A stretch of 64,000 nucleotides of DNA from Nitrospirota bacterium (GTDB taxonomy: Bacteria; Nitrospirota; Nitrospiria; Nitrospirales; Nitrospiraceae). Position numbers and translations under genes: made by a program. Positions within the stretch are counted from its first letter, which is position 1. The number at the start of each line of letters is the position of its first letter. The stretch is taken from assembly GCA_026387665.1 (NCBI GenBank), contig JAPLLG010000007.1, positions 62,001 to 126,000 on the forward strand. Reading direction: 5' to 3'. Of the stretch, positions 1 through 8,395 are shown piece by piece. The notes under the pieces are model-generated. The model did not search any database, had not been told where the DNA came from, and saw only the letters and a program-made list of their open reading frames with translations.

Positions 1-212
1 CGTCGATGCTCCCGATCCTCGCGCTCTTTCGCCGACTCTTTGGGTCTGGCGGCCAAGGGAGACACGGCCATACTGATGGGCCTTTCAACCACGACGGCTG
101 CGGCAGGCTTCGGCTTGCTCACTGGCTTAGCTGTCTTTGTTGTCTTTACGGCCTTTGCTGGCGCCTTGGCCTTCGCCACTGGTTTCTTCTTGGCGGGGGT
201 TTTTGTTGCCAT
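1..212 (-). CDS. N-terminal part of an Ala/Lys/Pro-rich protein (runs off window)
   Basis: Only the first 70 codons are present; the rest lies left of the window. The ATG at 210-212 (complement) is preceded by CAGGAG about 10 bases upstream, which supports the start. The visible part begins MATKTPAKKKPVAK and is almost entirely Ala, Lys, Pro, Val and Thr for about 45 residues, then turns charged (Lys, Glu, Arg, Asp). Such a tail is disordered and basic and would suit a nucleic-acid- or RNA-polymerase-binding protein. DksA/TraR-type proteins with similar tails are one possibility, but no diagnostic domain is in view. It lies downstream of apt on the same strand, with a gap of about 108 bases. 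Confidence 0.6.
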   Translation of the reverse strand, partial: MATKTPAKKKPVAKAKAPAKAVKTTKTAKPVSKPKPAAAVVVERPISMAVSPLAARPKESAKEREDREHR

Positions 213-320
213 GGCGGATCCTACTCCTGTGATGAACGTCGAATAGCCGAAAAAAGTTCGGCATTCATAGCACGGCGCATGGTCTTTGACAAGAGGTTGG
301 AACGGAGGGACCAGAAGCCC

Positions 321-845
321 CTAGGGGTAGAAGATGGTCGAGTGAACGGGGTAGCCGGCCAGTTTGTCGCGCCCCTTCAGGCCCTGAAGTTCTACCAGGA
401 AATCGAGTCCGACGATCTCGCCACCCACCTGGCGAACGAGGGACACAGTCGCAGCTGCCGTGCCCCCTGTAGCCAGCAAATCATCCACGATCAAGACCCG
501 TTCCCCCTCGGCAATCGCATCGCGGTGGATGGCCAGGGAATTCGATCCATATTCAAGGCTATATTTGACTTCAAAACAGTCAGCGGGCAACTTGCCTGGC
601 TTCCGGACCGGAACAAACCCGGCATTCAACCGGTTCGCCAGCATCCCTCCGAAAATAAACCCGCGGGATTCAATGCCGATGACTTTGGCGATCCGCTGTC
701 CCTCATAGTAGGCGGTCAACTCATCGGCAATCGACGACAAGGCTCGGGCGTCCTTGAGCAACGTCGTGATGTCGTAGAAAAGAATACCCGGTTTGGGGAA
801 ATCGGGCACTTCGCGAATGAGGGACTGATAGTTCACGGTGGTCAT
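321..845 (-). CDS. apt: Adenine phosphoribosyltransferase
   Basis: This cytoplasmic purine salvage enzyme converts adenine and PRPP to AMP and pyrophosphate. The 174-residue product has the usual length. It shows the N-terminal [19 protein letters not shown] block and the PRPP-binding loop [14 protein letters not shown] near residues 117-130, with the paired acidic residues and the TGG turn expected of type I phosphoribosyltransferases. The ATG lies 3 bases after the stop codon of the upstream sigma factor gene, so the two are almost certainly cotranscribed and translationally coupled. Pairing of apt with a sigma factor looks like an operon of convenience. Identification is secure. Confidence 0.96.
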   Translation of the reverse strand: MTTVNYQSLIREVPDFPKPGILFYDITTLLKDARALSSIADELTAYYEGQRIAKVIGIESRGFIFGGMLANRLNAGFVPVRKPGKLPADCFEVKYSLEYGSNSLAIHRDAIAEGERVLIVDDLLATGGTAAATVSLVRQVGGEIVGLDFLVELQGLKGRDKLAGYPVHSTIFYP

Positions 846-848
846 CGA

Positions 849-1817
849 TCAGAGCAAGTCGGACTGTTTCATGGTTCTACGTTCAATCGTATGGCGCAAG
901 CGAGCTAAGGCGGCCATTTCAATCTGCCGGACCCGCTCACGGGTCAGCCCCATCTCCCGGCCGATCTCTTCCAACGTCTGCGACTCACTTCCATCGAGCC
1001 CAAACCGCGCCACAATAACAGTTTGTTCTTTCTCCGGCAACTCCGTGACCCAAGTCATCATCTCTTCCCGCCGCATCACCCCCTCGGCCGTATCGGCAGG
1101 AGAGATACAGGCAGGATCCTCGATCACATCGCGCAAGAAGGTATCGGCGCCATCATTAATCGGACTGTCCAGCGAACAAGTCGTCCGGACCACTTGCCTG
1201 AGATCCAAGACCTCTTCGTCCGTCGTCTTCATCTTGACCGCCACTTCCGAAGCGGTCGGCTCCCGTCCGAGTTCCTGGACCAGCTGCTCCACTTTCCCAA
1301 GATAGCGATTCAGCCGCTCCACCACATGCACCGGCAACCGCACGAGCTTGCCCTGATTGATAATCGCCCGTTCGATGTACTGCCTGATCCACCAGGAGGC
1401 GTAGGTACTGAAACGAAATCCTCGCTTATAATTGAATTTCTCAACGGCCTTGATCAGCCCGAGATTGCCCTCTTCGATGACATCGGAAAAGGGGAACCCG
1501 CGATGCATGTAGCGCTTCCCGATGCTGATCACCAGGCGGAGATTCGATTCGATCATCTCCTGGCGCGCCTGCTCGTCGCCCGCCATGATCCGCTTGCCCA
1601 GCTGCTGCTCTTGTTTAAACGTCAGCAAGGTCGAGTGACGAATCTCGCGCAAGTAGCACTTGAGGGGATCCAATCCTTCAGAGCGTTGGCTCGACTTCTC
1701 CTCGCCGGCAGACGACTCGTCCCCGCCCGACGATTCGGACGTATCCTCGTCGTCGCGGTCGACGGTCTGTCGGCGCGCTTCGCCCCGATCCTGTAACTCC
1801 TCGCCCCCTCGCGCCAT
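849..1817 (-). CDS. Sigma-70 family RNA polymerase sigma factor (RpoS/RpoD-like, group 2)
   Basis: The 322-residue protein directs RNA polymerase to promoters. Residues 1-48 are acidic and Ser-rich and look disordered. Region 1.2 follows ([10 protein letters not shown]). Region 2 is near 91-160 and contains the core-binding and -10 recognition block ending in [16 protein letters not shown]. Region 3 follows, and the region 4.2 helix-turn-helix is near 271-297 ([20 protein letters not shown]). The long 1.1 region and non-conserved insert of a housekeeping RpoD are absent, so it is an alternative group 2 factor, closest in layout to RpoS. It sits between an acylphosphatase gene and apt on the minus strand. 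Its exact regulon cannot be told from sequence. Confidence 0.93.
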   Translation of the reverse strand: MARGGEELQDRGEARRQTVDRDDEDTSESSGGDESSAGEEKSSQRSEGLDPLKCYLREIRHSTLLTFKQEQQLGKRIMAGDEQARQEMIESNLRLVISIGKRYMHRGFPFSDVIEEGNLGLIKAVEKFNYKRGFRFSTYASWWIRQYIERAIINQGKLVRLPVHVVERLNRYLGKVEQLVQELGREPTASEVAVKMKTTDEEVLDLRQVVRTTCSLDSPINDGADTFLRDVIEDPACISPADTAEGVMRREEMMTWVTELPEKEQTVIVARFGLDGSESQTLEEIGREMGLTRERVRQIEMAALARLRHTIERRTMKQSDLL

Positions 1818-1844
1818 GCGTGCCGTCGCTCCTGCCTTATTTGC

Positions 1845-2141
1845 TCAGTACCAGACTTGAAAGTTCGAATATCGCCCTGTCGCCTGGCTCCACTCTACGT
1901 CAACCGATGCCACTCGCGAGGCCGGCGGCCCGACCTGTAAATCTTCAATCAGAGTTAGAACCAGGTCTTTGAGACCTTCAACCTCAAGTTCGACCCGGCC
2001 ATCATCGAGATTCCTGACTCCCCCGCAGAGGCCTCGTTGCGTAGCGACGCGAGCCGCAAAGGCTCGATACCCGACGCCCTGGACTTTCCCCGTTACCAGC
2101 AGTCTCGCGCGGACGCCTGCTTGCTCAATCGAATCGGACAT
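1845..2141 (-). CDS. acyP: Acylphosphatase
   Basis: This small enzyme hydrolyses acyl phosphates to a carboxylate and phosphate. The 98-residue length fits the family. The substrate-binding loop [11 protein letters not shown] supplies the catalytic Arg (residue 26), and [10 protein letters not shown] supplies the catalytic Asn near residue 44. The Trp that often precedes the VRN motif is replaced by Gly. I chose the ATG at 2141 because a longer in-frame extension upstream is low-complexity and outside the family. It lies 27 bases upstream of the sigma factor gene on the same strand, so it is probably the first gene of that operon. Confidence 0.9.
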   Translation of the reverse strand: MSDSIEQAGVRARLLVTGKVQGVGYRAFAARVATQRGLCGGVRNLDDGRVELEVEGLKDLVLTLIEDLQVGPPASRVASVDVEWSQATGRYSNFQVWY

Positions 2142-2368
2142 ACACCAGATGGACAGTCGGTTACGAAGATGCCTATCCAACGAACGAATACTCTCACACC
2201 TCCGCAAAGGCGTCACGCGTTTTGCGATTCCACGCGCGAGAACTTCGCACAACGGTTCTGAAAAGAAAAGGATGGAAACGAAACGGCGCCTCGACCGGCT
2301 CCACCAAGAGAACCGCGCAGAACATGATTGGGATGGAAAAACTAAAAGGGAAACGCCGGAGGGACTCT

Positions 2369-2396
2369 CCGCCAGCCGGAGGGACTCGGCTGGCGG
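2369..2396 (-). terminator. Intrinsic terminator-like hairpin downstream of tRNA-Pro
   Basis: A perfect 10-bp stem, CCGCCAGCCG with its complement CGGCTGGCGG, encloses an 8-base loop. On the minus strand it lies about 18 bases past the tRNA-Pro 3' end, and a T-rich stretch (CCCTTTTAGTTTTT) follows shortly after. A 13-base word, GCCGGAGGGACTC, also occurs twice here, once overlapping the stem. The rest of the interval 2142-2413 shows no convincing gene. Confidence 0.6.
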
Positions 2397-2413
2397 CACG
2401 AAGAAGCTCTGTT

Positions 2414-2490
2414 TGGTCGGGGCGACAGGATTCGAACCTGCGACCCCTGCGTCCCGAACGCAGTGCGCTACCGGGCTGCGCTACGCCCCG
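2414..2490 (-). tRNA. tRNA-Pro (anticodon CGG)
   Basis: The minus strand folds into a full cloverleaf of 77 bases. The acceptor stem is CGGGGCG paired with CGCCCCG, the discriminator is A, and CCA is encoded. The anticodon stem CTGCG/CGCAG carries loop TTCGGGA, giving anticodon CGG, which reads the proline codon CCG. The T arm contains GGTTCGAATCC. The C1-G72 pair is typical of bacterial tRNA-Pro. It lies 38 bases downstream of ald on the same strand. Confidence 0.97.
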
Positions 2491-2528
2491 ACAAAATCAA
2501 CAGAACCACGAAGCGAAGAGGGATTGTC

Positions 2529-3632
2529 TTACATCAGAGGGTCAAAACGCAAGCCATGGGCATCGGCCACCCCGCGACAGGTAATTTTGCCGCCAGCCAG
2601 ATTCACCCCTTTCGCCAGCCCCGCGTCTGCGCGAACAGCCGGCTCCACCCCCTGCGAGGCCAGGAGCAGAAGATAGGGCAGCGTCGCATTGGTCAAGGCA
2701 ACTGTCGAGGTGCGGGAAACAATCCCCGGCATGTTGGCCACACAATAATGCAGCACCCCGTCCACCAGATAGACCGGGTCCGAATGGGTCGTGGGCTTCG
2801 TCGTCTCGAAACAGCCCCCTTGATCGACCGCCACGTCCACCACCACAGATCCTGGCTTCATCCGCGCCACCAGTCCACGCGAGACCAGCTTGGGCGCGCG
2901 GGCTCCCGGGACAAGCACCGCCCCGATGACAAGGTCCGCGGCGATCACCGACTCCTCGATCGCAGCCTCCGTGGAGGCGCGGGTGACGATCCGTCCGCGA
3001 TACAAATCGTCGAGCGACCTGAGCCGTTCAAGGTCAAGATTGACCACTGTTACCTGAGCCCCCATGCCGACGGCAATTCTCGTCGCTGCGCTCCCCACGA
3101 CCCCGGCCCCCAACACCACGACCCTCCCCGGCTCGACGCCCGGCACACCGGCCAGGAGCAACCCGCGTCCCCCTTGCGTCTTTTCCAAATAACGCGCGCC
3201 AACCTGCACCGACATCCGCCCGGCGATTTCGCTCATCGGCTTGAGCATCGGCAAGGTGCCGTCTTTCGCCTCGATCGTCTCATAGGCGATCGCCGTGATC
3301 TTAGTCTCCATGAGGGCCTTGGTAAGCTCAGGCAAAGAGGCCAAATGCAGATAGGTAAAGAGGGTCTGGTCTGGACGGAAGAGGTGGCACTCGGAAAGCA
3401 GCGGCTCCTTCACCTTTACAATGAGCGTCGACTGCTGAAACACCTGCTCTTTTGATTGCGCGATGCTGGCGCCGGCGGCCCGATAGTCCTCATCTGAGTA
3501 CCCGCTGCCCACCCCGGCCGATGGTTCGACCCAGACCTCATGGCCTGCTTGACGCAACGACCGCACCCCATCGGGGGTGACACTGACACGATACTCATGA
3601 TCCTTGATCTCTTTCGGTACCCCGACGACCAT
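2529..3632 (-). CDS. ald: Alanine dehydrogenase
   Basis: The enzyme interconverts L-alanine and pyruvate plus ammonia using NAD. The 367-residue product starts [20 protein letters not shown], the family signature. Lys75 (IVKVKEP) and His96 (TYLHLA) fall at the positions of the catalytic residues known from characterised alanine dehydrogenases. The Rossmann dinucleotide loop [12 protein letters not shown] lies near residues 169-181. The ATG at 3632 is preceded by AAGGAGGA at ideal distance; a longer reading frame upstream lacks family sequence. It is followed on the same strand by tRNA-Pro. In a nitrogen-metabolising chemolithoautotroph it could assimilate ammonia or allow alanine use (inference). 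Confidence 0.96.
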   Translation of the reverse strand: MVVGVPKEIKDHEYRVSVTPDGVRSLRQAGHEVWVEPSAGVGSGYSDEDYRAAGASIAQSKEQVFQQSTLIVKVKEPLLSECHLFRPDQTLFTYLHLASLPELTKALMETKITAIAYETIEAKDGTLPMLKPMSEIAGRMSVQVGARYLEKTQGGRGLLLAGVPGVEPGRVVVLGAGVVGSAATRIAVGMGAQVTVVNLDLERLRSLDDLYRGRIVTRASTEAAIEESVIAADLVIGAVLVPGARAPKLVSRGLVARMKPGSVVVDVAVDQGGCFETTKPTTHSDPVYLVDGVLHYCVANMPGIVSRTSTVALTNATLPYLLLLASQGVEPAVRADAGLAKGVNLAGGKITCRGVADAHGLRFDPLM

Positions 3633-3800
3633 GATTCTTCCTCCTTGCGCGATCAATCTAAAAACTCTTCGCCCATTATATACAACAGGGGTGAAAATGC
3701 ACGGCGGGACCAGCGGCAACGGCCCTCTCAAGTAGACAGTGCGCGCAGGCCTGGTGTAAGATTCGCACGCTTTAGCTCACGATCGACAGAGGGAGGCTCT

Positions 3801-4184
3801 ATGGGTTCCGTATCTGGATCCTGCAATGCCTGCGGCGCCACCGGCACCGCGCTCATGAAGTTATCGCTCGGGAAGGACTTTTTCGGCCGAACCTACGATC
3901 GGCTGTCCCCCTCGACCGATCAAAGCCCGAAATGGTACTGCGAAGGCTGCTCGATGCAGAAAAATCTCCAACGGGATTTTCGCGATATCCTGGGTGAGTT
4001 CGACAAATTCGCGGCTGGCCAAGGCTCCACCCTGTCCAGCCAGGAAGAATTTCAACGGGCCTCCTTACGGCTGCGGGAGATCGCCGCGATTCTCGCAGGA
4101 GCGGCAGGCCAGTCTTTATTCCTGACCGCAGCCGACGTCACACAACTCATAGGCCGTATGCAGACCACCACGGTACGAGCCTAG
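3801..4184 (+). CDS. Small zinc-ribbon-like protein of unknown function
   Basis: I do not recognise a named family. The 127-residue product starts at an ATG preceded by GGGAGG. It carries two CxxC pairs, CNAC near residues 8-11 and CEGC near 49-52, about 40 residues apart, enough for one zinc or iron site. The C-terminal half is predicted helical and has no cysteine. It is the first of four closely spaced plus-strand genes that include two ferredoxins, so a role in an electron-transfer or metal-cluster context is plausible but not shown. A weak promoter-like pair lies about 50 bases upstream. Confidence 0.7.
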   Translation: MGSVSGSCNACGATGTALMKLSLGKDFFGRTYDRLSPSTDQSPKWYCEGCSMQKNLQRDFRDILGEFDKFAAGQGSTLSSQEEFQRASLRLREIAAILAGAAGQSLFLTAADVTQLIGRMQTTTVRA

Positions 4185-4201
4185 ACGAACAGGAATCATT
4201 C

Positions 4202-4552
4202 GTGTCGACCTTTACCCGTCATATTTTCGTCTGTACCAACCAGCGAAGCCCCGATGATCCACGCGGGAGCTGCTCGAAGCTCGGATCTGAAGCGCTCCAC
4301 GCCTGTTTCAAACAGGAAGCGAAACGGCTGGACTTGAAAAACGTCGTCCGCGCCAATAAAGCCGGCTGTCTCGACCATTGCGCCGAAGGGCCGAGCGTCG
4401 TCATCTACCCAGAAGGCGTGTGGTATCAAGTCAAAACCGAAGCCGACGTGACGGAAATCATGGAGCGCCATGTCGTCAAAGGCGAAGTCGTGACCCGTCT
4501 CGTCTTGCCCGGCCATCCAGCTCCCATGACCGTCCCTCCGCTTAAACCGTAG
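4202..4552 (+). CDS. Thioredoxin-fold [2Fe-2S] ferredoxin
   Basis: The 116-residue protein starts with HIFVCTNQRSPDDPRGSC and has a second Cys pair in NKAGCLDHCAEGP. The spacing C-x12-C, then C-x3-C about 30 residues later, is typical of the shethna-like, thioredoxin-fold [2Fe-2S] ferredoxins. VVIYPEGVWYQVKTEADVTEIMERH matches the conserved C-terminal part of that family. The start is GTG at 4202, 17 bases after the previous stop. Its partner is unknown. The neighbouring 4Fe-4S ferredoxin suggests a short electron-transfer chain. Confidence 0.88.
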   Translation: MSTFTRHIFVCTNQRSPDDPRGSCSKLGSEALHACFKQEAKRLDLKNVVRANKAGCLDHCAEGPSVVIYPEGVWYQVKTEADVTEIMERHVVKGEVVTRLVLPGHPAPMTVPPLKP

Positions 4553-4573
4553 CACCGCACCACAAGGACCCTT

Positions 4574-4987
4574 ATGGCCGTCGAAGAAAAATGGAAAGCC
4601 AACCTGGAAAAGGTGGCCTTCATGAAACAGTTTCCCGGGTTACTCGGAGACTGGACAGCCTTGGCGGGGAAAACCATCATCGACGTCATCCCCCTCAAAG
4701 GGAAACAGGGAGCCGCCGTGCTGGTCTGCGCCGATGGCACCTTTACCATCCTGCCCCCCATGGCAACGGAACCCTACGAGCTGGGCGAAGCCCTGACGGT
4801 GGCGCGGTCGCTCCTCGAACTGACGCACCAGACGGCCTACGTGGAATATGACCGGCTGGCCAAAAAAGACAAAGACGCCCTCATGGCCGCCAGAGCCGAT
4901 AAGATTCTTGGAGCGATTCAGAATAACCTGGAACAGATTCCAGAGCTGAAAGATCGCTTGAAAGAACTTGTGAAGGAGTGGAAGTGA
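4574..4987 (+). CDS. Conserved-looking cytoplasmic protein of unknown function
   Basis: The 137-residue product shows no domain I can name. It has no signal peptide, no membrane segment and a single Cys. The C-terminal 60 residues are rich in Lys, Glu, Asp and Leu (KDKDALMAARADKIL...) and probably form amphipathic helices. The gene sits between a [2Fe-2S] and a 4Fe-4S ferredoxin gene, 21 bases after the first and overlapping the second by 4 bases, so it is translated in the same operon and may be a partner or scaffold of these electron carriers. Confidence 0.75.
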   Translation: MAVEEKWKANLEKVAFMKQFPGLLGDWTALAGKTIIDVIPLKGKQGAAVLVCADGTFTILPPMATEPYELGEALTVARSLLELTHQTAYVEYDRLAKKDKDALMAARADKILGAIQNNLEQIPELKDRLKELVKEWK

Positions 4988-5283
4988 GCGACAGCCTCCC
5001 AAACAGAAACATGTTCGACATCTTTTCCCAAGGTCTCTTTGAAGGAATCAAACCTATGATGATCATTCGTGACCACCTCGTCCGCCATCCAGACCGTTGC
5101 ACCCACCAAGGCATTTGCATGCCCATCTGCCCGACCGGCGCCTGGCTCTCGACTCCTCCCTACAAGTTCGATCCGTCCCGCTGCCTGGAAAGCTGTCGTC
5201 TCTGCCTGGATGCCTGCCCCTCGCAGGCAATCTATGGGGTGTTCAAGAAGGGCGAAAAGATGCTGGAGCCGCAGAAAAAGTAG
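4984..5283 (+). CDS. 4Fe-4S ferredoxin-like protein
   Basis: This 99-residue iron-sulfur protein has cysteines in RCTHQGICMPICPTGAW and RCLESCRLCLDACPSQAIY. The second group is a full CxxxCxxCxxxCP cluster motif. The first has C-x5-C-x3-CP spacing, so it may bind a second cluster in a modified way. I prefer the GTG at 4984 because AAGGAG ends 5 bases before it and the GTGA overlaps the previous stop; a GTG at 4978 would lie inside that ribosome site. It ends the four-gene redox operon. Its TAG stop is followed directly by CAGG and a large palindrome. Confidence 0.85.
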   Translation: MSDSLPNRNMFDIFSQGLFEGIKPMMIIRDHLVRHPDRCTHQGICMPICPTGAWLSTPPYKFDPSRCLESCRLCLDACPSQAIYGVFKKGEKMLEPQKK

Positions 5284-5285
5284 CA

Positions 5286-5379
5286 GGGTAGCCTGGGTTA
5301 GCCCCCTTTGCTCGCAGAACGCGCACGATGAAATGGTGCTCGTTCGATGCGCGCAGTAGGGGACCAACCCAGGCCACCC
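5286..5379. repeat. Palindromic intergenic element, GCGCGC-core type, copy 1
   Basis: The outer arms at 5286-5307 and 5358-5379 pair over 22 bases with three mismatches. The inner part, read on the minus strand, contains ACTGCGCGC, then TCGAACGAG, and later GCGCGTT and GCGAGCA. The same ordered words occur inside the palindrome at 17540-17629, whose outer arms are unrelated in sequence. It begins right behind the ferredoxin stop codon. It may act as a terminator or be a mobile REP-like unit. Confidence 0.75.
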
Positions 5380-5448
5380 CTATAATGGACGAAGAGAAAA
5401 ACAAAGTTTTCTCCCCCCAGAGCAGGCTACGAACTACCCCACCAACTG

Positions 5449-6495
5449 CTAGATAATCTGCTTTCTTAGTCGTCCCCAATAGGCAGTCCCCACGTAACCG
5501 CAGGCGCCGGTGAAGGTCGTGAGGGCCATGATCTGGTAGACCTTGCTGCGGGGAATCTTCACTCTCACGGCAGGATTCAAGAGATCGGGCGAATTCATGA
5601 CCAGCTTGAGCGATTCGCCGGCCGACAGAATCGGCCACATGCAGGACAGCCGCAACCGCATTTCACCGCGCGGGATCGACATCGTATAGAGCCAGCCTTG
5701 ATCGAGATGTTCCACCGCCATACGGACCAGCTTGCGCAAGACCGGCTGAAACCTGGCGCGGTTCCGCTGGTCTAGTAAGTCCTGTGCGGTCAATCCTGCT
5801 TCGGCCAGCATGGGCGCCGGCACATAGCAGCGGCCATTGTGGAGATCATGCGCGATGTCCTTCACAATATTCGTGAGCTGGAGCCCCTTTCCGAATCTCA
5901 CACCGACCTCCGACATCTCCCGCACCTTCCAGTGAGCCAAAGCCTTCCGATGCGCACACATCAAATCGGTCCAGAATTCTCCCACACAGCCGGCCACGTA
6001 ATAGGTATAGCGGTCCAGCTCCTCCAGCGTCTTCAGCCCCGTGAGCTCTGCAACTGAATTGCCGGGGAACACGGCGAGGTCCATCTCCATGCCCTGCGTG
6101 AGCGTCGTCATGAGCCGCTGGATACGGCGGCGATCGTCCGGCGACAAGGCCTGCAAGAGCCTGAAGCAGTCCTCCAGCCGTTCAAGCAGGATCCGCTCGG
6201 AATGGTTCTGTTGGACCGGCCCCACCGCCTGCTGAATCTCCTGCACCTGGGTCCAGGCAATCTGATCGCTCATGAACTGAGCCTTGAGTTGGCCGAGCAA
6301 ATCCAGCCGCCGCGAACGGTCGATCAATTCCGTATCCGCAATCGTGTCCGCTGCCCTGGCAAACAGATAGCCAAGACTGACTTGATCGCGCACATCCGCC
6401 GGGACCACGACCAGCGTCGTGTAAAACAGACGGGACACTTGCTTGAGAAGGTCGCGAAGTAGTTCCTGTTTGGAAATCTCTCTGTTCGTCGCCAT
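5449..6495 (-). CDS. Squalene/phytoene synthase family protein
   Basis: The 348-residue enzyme belongs to the head-to-head prenyl synthases, which condense two farnesyl (or geranylgeranyl) diphosphates to squalene (or phytoene). Both Mg-binding Asp motifs are visible: ARAADTIADTE near residues 46-56 and QLTNIVKDIAHD near 205-217. The Tyr/Arg-rich first helix (SRLFYTTLVVVPADVR) and the LGYLFARA block are typical. The C terminus has a hydrophobic stretch that could anchor it to the membrane. Squalene synthesis for hopanoids is the likeliest role, but no hopanoid genes are adjacent. A cupredoxin gene ends upstream of its start, 2 bases away, so the two may be cotranscribed. Confidence 0.88.
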   Translation of the reverse strand: MATNREISKQELLRDLLKQVSRLFYTTLVVVPADVRDQVSLGYLFARAADTIADTELIDRSRRLDLLGQLKAQFMSDQIAWTQVQEIQQAVGPVQQNHSERILLERLEDCFRLLQALSPDDRRRIQRLMTTLTQGMEMDLAVFPGNSVAELTGLKTLEELDRYTYYVAGCVGEFWTDLMCAHRKALAHWKVREMSEVGVRFGKGLQLTNIVKDIAHDLHNGRCYVPAPMLAEAGLTAQDLLDQRNRARFQPVLRKLVRMAVEHLDQGWLYTMSIPRGEMRLRLSCMWPILSAGESLKLVMNSPDLLNPAVRVKIPRSKVYQIMALTTFTGACGYVGTAYWGRLRKQII

Positions 6496-6497
6496 AT

Positions 6498-6938
6498 CTA
6501 TCGTACTTCCAAGATCCCTTCCATCCCCTTGTCTCGATGGCTCGGCATGGGCCAGAGCCGTTTATCGCAATAGATGGGAAAGGTGCCGGGCTGAATCGGC
6601 GTAAATGTGATGGTGACTGTCTTGCCGGCGCTCACCTCCTGTTCGACGAACAGGCTTCCGGCTGGATCCTTGATGATAAAATTATGCGGAGTAATCGTCG
6701 TCACACTGATCAAGGTCAGTTCAACCGGCTTCCCTGCTTCGACAATCAGATGGCTTGGGCTATAGGAGTAGCTCTCCAGCGTAACCCTGGCTCGCTGCAC
6801 CCCGTCTGCCGCCACAGGGATCACCAACGAAGGGCTTGACTGAGAGGGCTCTGCCGCAAGCACGACCGGCTCGCCGACAACTGTCAGCAACCACACAGTC
6901 GCCAACACAGGGGGCCATCGCCGCAGCGTCTTCATCAT
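6498..6938 (-). CDS. Exported cupredoxin-domain protein
   Basis: The 146-residue protein has a signal peptide (Arg-Arg, then hydrophobic residues 10-28, with a cleavage site near VLAAEP). A single cupredoxin fold follows. Likely type 1 copper ligands are His85 (TPHNF), Cys124, His134 and Met139 in the loop YCDKRLWPMPSHRDKGMEG, which is longer than in plastocyanin. It should carry electrons or copper in the periplasm. It may start at the second Met, 3 bases later. The gene lies 2 bases upstream of the squalene/phytoene synthase gene and is divergent from htpX. Confidence 0.85.
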   Translation of the reverse strand: MMKTLRRWPPVLATVWLLTVVGEPVVLAAEPSQSSPSLVIPVAADGVQRARVTLESYSYSPSHLIVEAGKPVELTLISVTTITPHNFIIKDPAGSLFVEQEVSAGKTVTITFTPIQPGTFPIYCDKRLWPMPSHRDKGMEGILEVR

Positions 6939-7087
6939 GAGCCACTTCTAACAGGATGGGCTTGACGGGTCAACTTACCCAAAACTTCAGCCACTTCCGG
7001 CACCTTGACCTTGGCCGATTCGGCGTTATGCTCAGTACCATCGCCGTGAATTCGTTCGATTGAGATGCATTTCAGGGAATCGGTTAG

Positions 7088-7093
7088 TATAAT
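7088..7093 (+). promoter_or_regulatory. Candidate -10 box upstream of htpX
   Basis: A perfect TATAAT preceded by TTAG lies about 63 bases before the htpX start. No good -35 box is visible at 16-18 bases, so this is a weak call that may rely on an extended -10 or an activator. Confidence 0.35.
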
Positions 7094-7155
7094 CTCTCTC
7101 ACTGGTGACTCGCCCGAATGACAAGGCGGGTCGATAGTCTTGAAGGAGGATCTCG

Positions 7156-8043
7156 ATGAAGTGGATGAAGGGTACGTTCCTACTGTTGGCCGCCAACATT
7201 CTGATCATGGTGACGCTCTCGCTCACCGTGCCGTTACTGATCAATATCGTGCTGCCGATGTTCGGGATCGATCTCAGAGGATCGGTCGATCTGAGTTCGT
7301 TAGTCTGGGCCCTTGTGCTCGGCTTTGGCGGCGCCTTTATCAGTTTGGCCTTTTCCAAACAAATGGCGCGGGCCATGTTGGATTGCCGCCAGATCACGCA
7401 ACCCCAGTCCCATGCCGAACAGGTCGTGTACGGCTCCGTCCAGGAGATCGCGCAGCGGCTTCACATTACGATGCCTGAGGTTTGGGTCTACGAATCAGCT
7501 GATCCCAACGCCTTCGCAACAGGCCCCAGCAAGAACAACTCCATGGTGGCCGTCTCGACCGGCTTATTGACGCATCTGCAGGAGCAGGAAGTGCGGGCCG
7601 TCCTCGCCCACGAAATGGGCCATGTCTACAATGGGGATATGTTCGCGACGACCGTGCTGGCGGGACTGATGAATACCTTCGTGTACTACATCTCGATGTG
7701 GGTGCGCCGGTTCTTTGCGGAACGCGATCAAGCGATGCTCGGTTTCGGGCTCTCGATCGTGCTGCAGATCATCGTCAGTGTCCTGGCCTCGGTCCTGATC
7801 AGCTGGTTTTCACGGCAGCGCGAATATGGCGCGGACGCCTTTTCCGCCAAGGTCTACGGCAAGGCCTCGATGATCTCGGCCCTTCGCGCGATCGATCGCT
7901 GGGTCACCAGGTCGCAGATCGAGTACTCGTCACAGGATGCGCTGGCGACCATGAAGATCTCCGGCAACTCGTCGGGGTTCATGCATCTCTTCGCTACGCA
8001 TCCGCCGATCGAAGCGCGTATTGACGCCTTGGAACGACTCTAA
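7156..8043 (+). CDS. htpX: HtpX-type membrane zinc metalloprotease
   Basis: This M48B protease degrades misfolded membrane proteins. The 295-residue product has two N-terminal membrane segments (near 6-34 and 47-66), the zinc-binding HEMGH motif at residues 152-156, two more membrane segments near 165-215, and the third ligand Glu in REYGADAFSAKV. The end, FATHPPIEARIDALERL, is the family C-terminal signature. The ATG is preceded by AAGGAGG at good distance. In many bacteria htpX responds to envelope or heat stress. Here the gene stands alone, divergent from the cupredoxin gene. Confidence 0.96.
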   Translation: MKWMKGTFLLLAANILIMVTLSLTVPLLINIVLPMFGIDLRGSVDLSSLVWALVLGFGGAFISLAFSKQMARAMLDCRQITQPQSHAEQVVYGSVQEIAQRLHITMPEVWVYESADPNAFATGPSKNNSMVAVSTGLLTHLQEQEVRAVLAHEMGHVYNGDMFATTVLAGLMNTFVYYISMWVRRFFAERDQAMLGFGLSIVLQIIVSVLASVLISWFSRQREYGADAFSAKVYGKASMISALRAIDRWVTRSQIEYSSQDALATMKISGNSSGFMHLFATHPPIEARIDALERL

Positions 8044-8081
8044 CCGAACGCGGCAACGGGACAAGTGCCTGCTGACGCTCC

Positions 8082-8366
8082 TCACACCTTTCGGTAAAAC
8101 GAAATATTGGCTCTATATTCCTGAATCGCGGCAGCCAAGCTCTGGCTGCCGCGAGGGATATTCGCCTCCAGGGCATCTTCAATCGCGGGATCATCGATCT
8201 CCACGTCATAGCGATCCTGCACGTTGGTCCTGACGGGGCCCTGCGTGATATCCCGCGGCATGAAAATCTCTTTCCAGACTTCCTTCTCGACCAGACAGAC
8301 GTCTCTGAATCGCTCATAGAGCAACGTCAGCTTCTCTTGATCCGTAACCTTAATACGCTCTCCCAT
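8082..8366 (-). CDS. Small protein of unknown function
   Basis: I do not recognise this 94-residue protein. It has no signal or membrane segment. The N-terminal half is charged and helical (KLTLLYERFRDVCLVEKEVWKEIF) and the C-terminal half is acidic, then Ala/Arg-rich. GAATGGAAAAGGAACAGG-like sequence provides a ribosome site upstream of the ATG at 8366. Near the 3' end, codons contain a perfect 11-bp inverted repeat (8127-8153). It is convergent with htpX and followed on the same strand by nothing until htpX. Confidence 0.65.
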   Translation of the reverse strand: MGERIKVTDQEKLTLLYERFRDVCLVEKEVWKEIFMPRDITQGPVRTNVQDRYDVEIDDPAIEDALEANIPRGSQSLAAAIQEYRANISFYRKV

Positions 8367-8395
8367 CCTGTTCCTTTTCTCTGTTGTGAATGACG

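Noticed and set aside
2529-3731. Longer start for alanine dehydrogenase (33 extra residues)
   Set aside because: The extra residues are not family sequence, and the inner ATG at 3632 has an ideal AAGGAGGA ribosome site.
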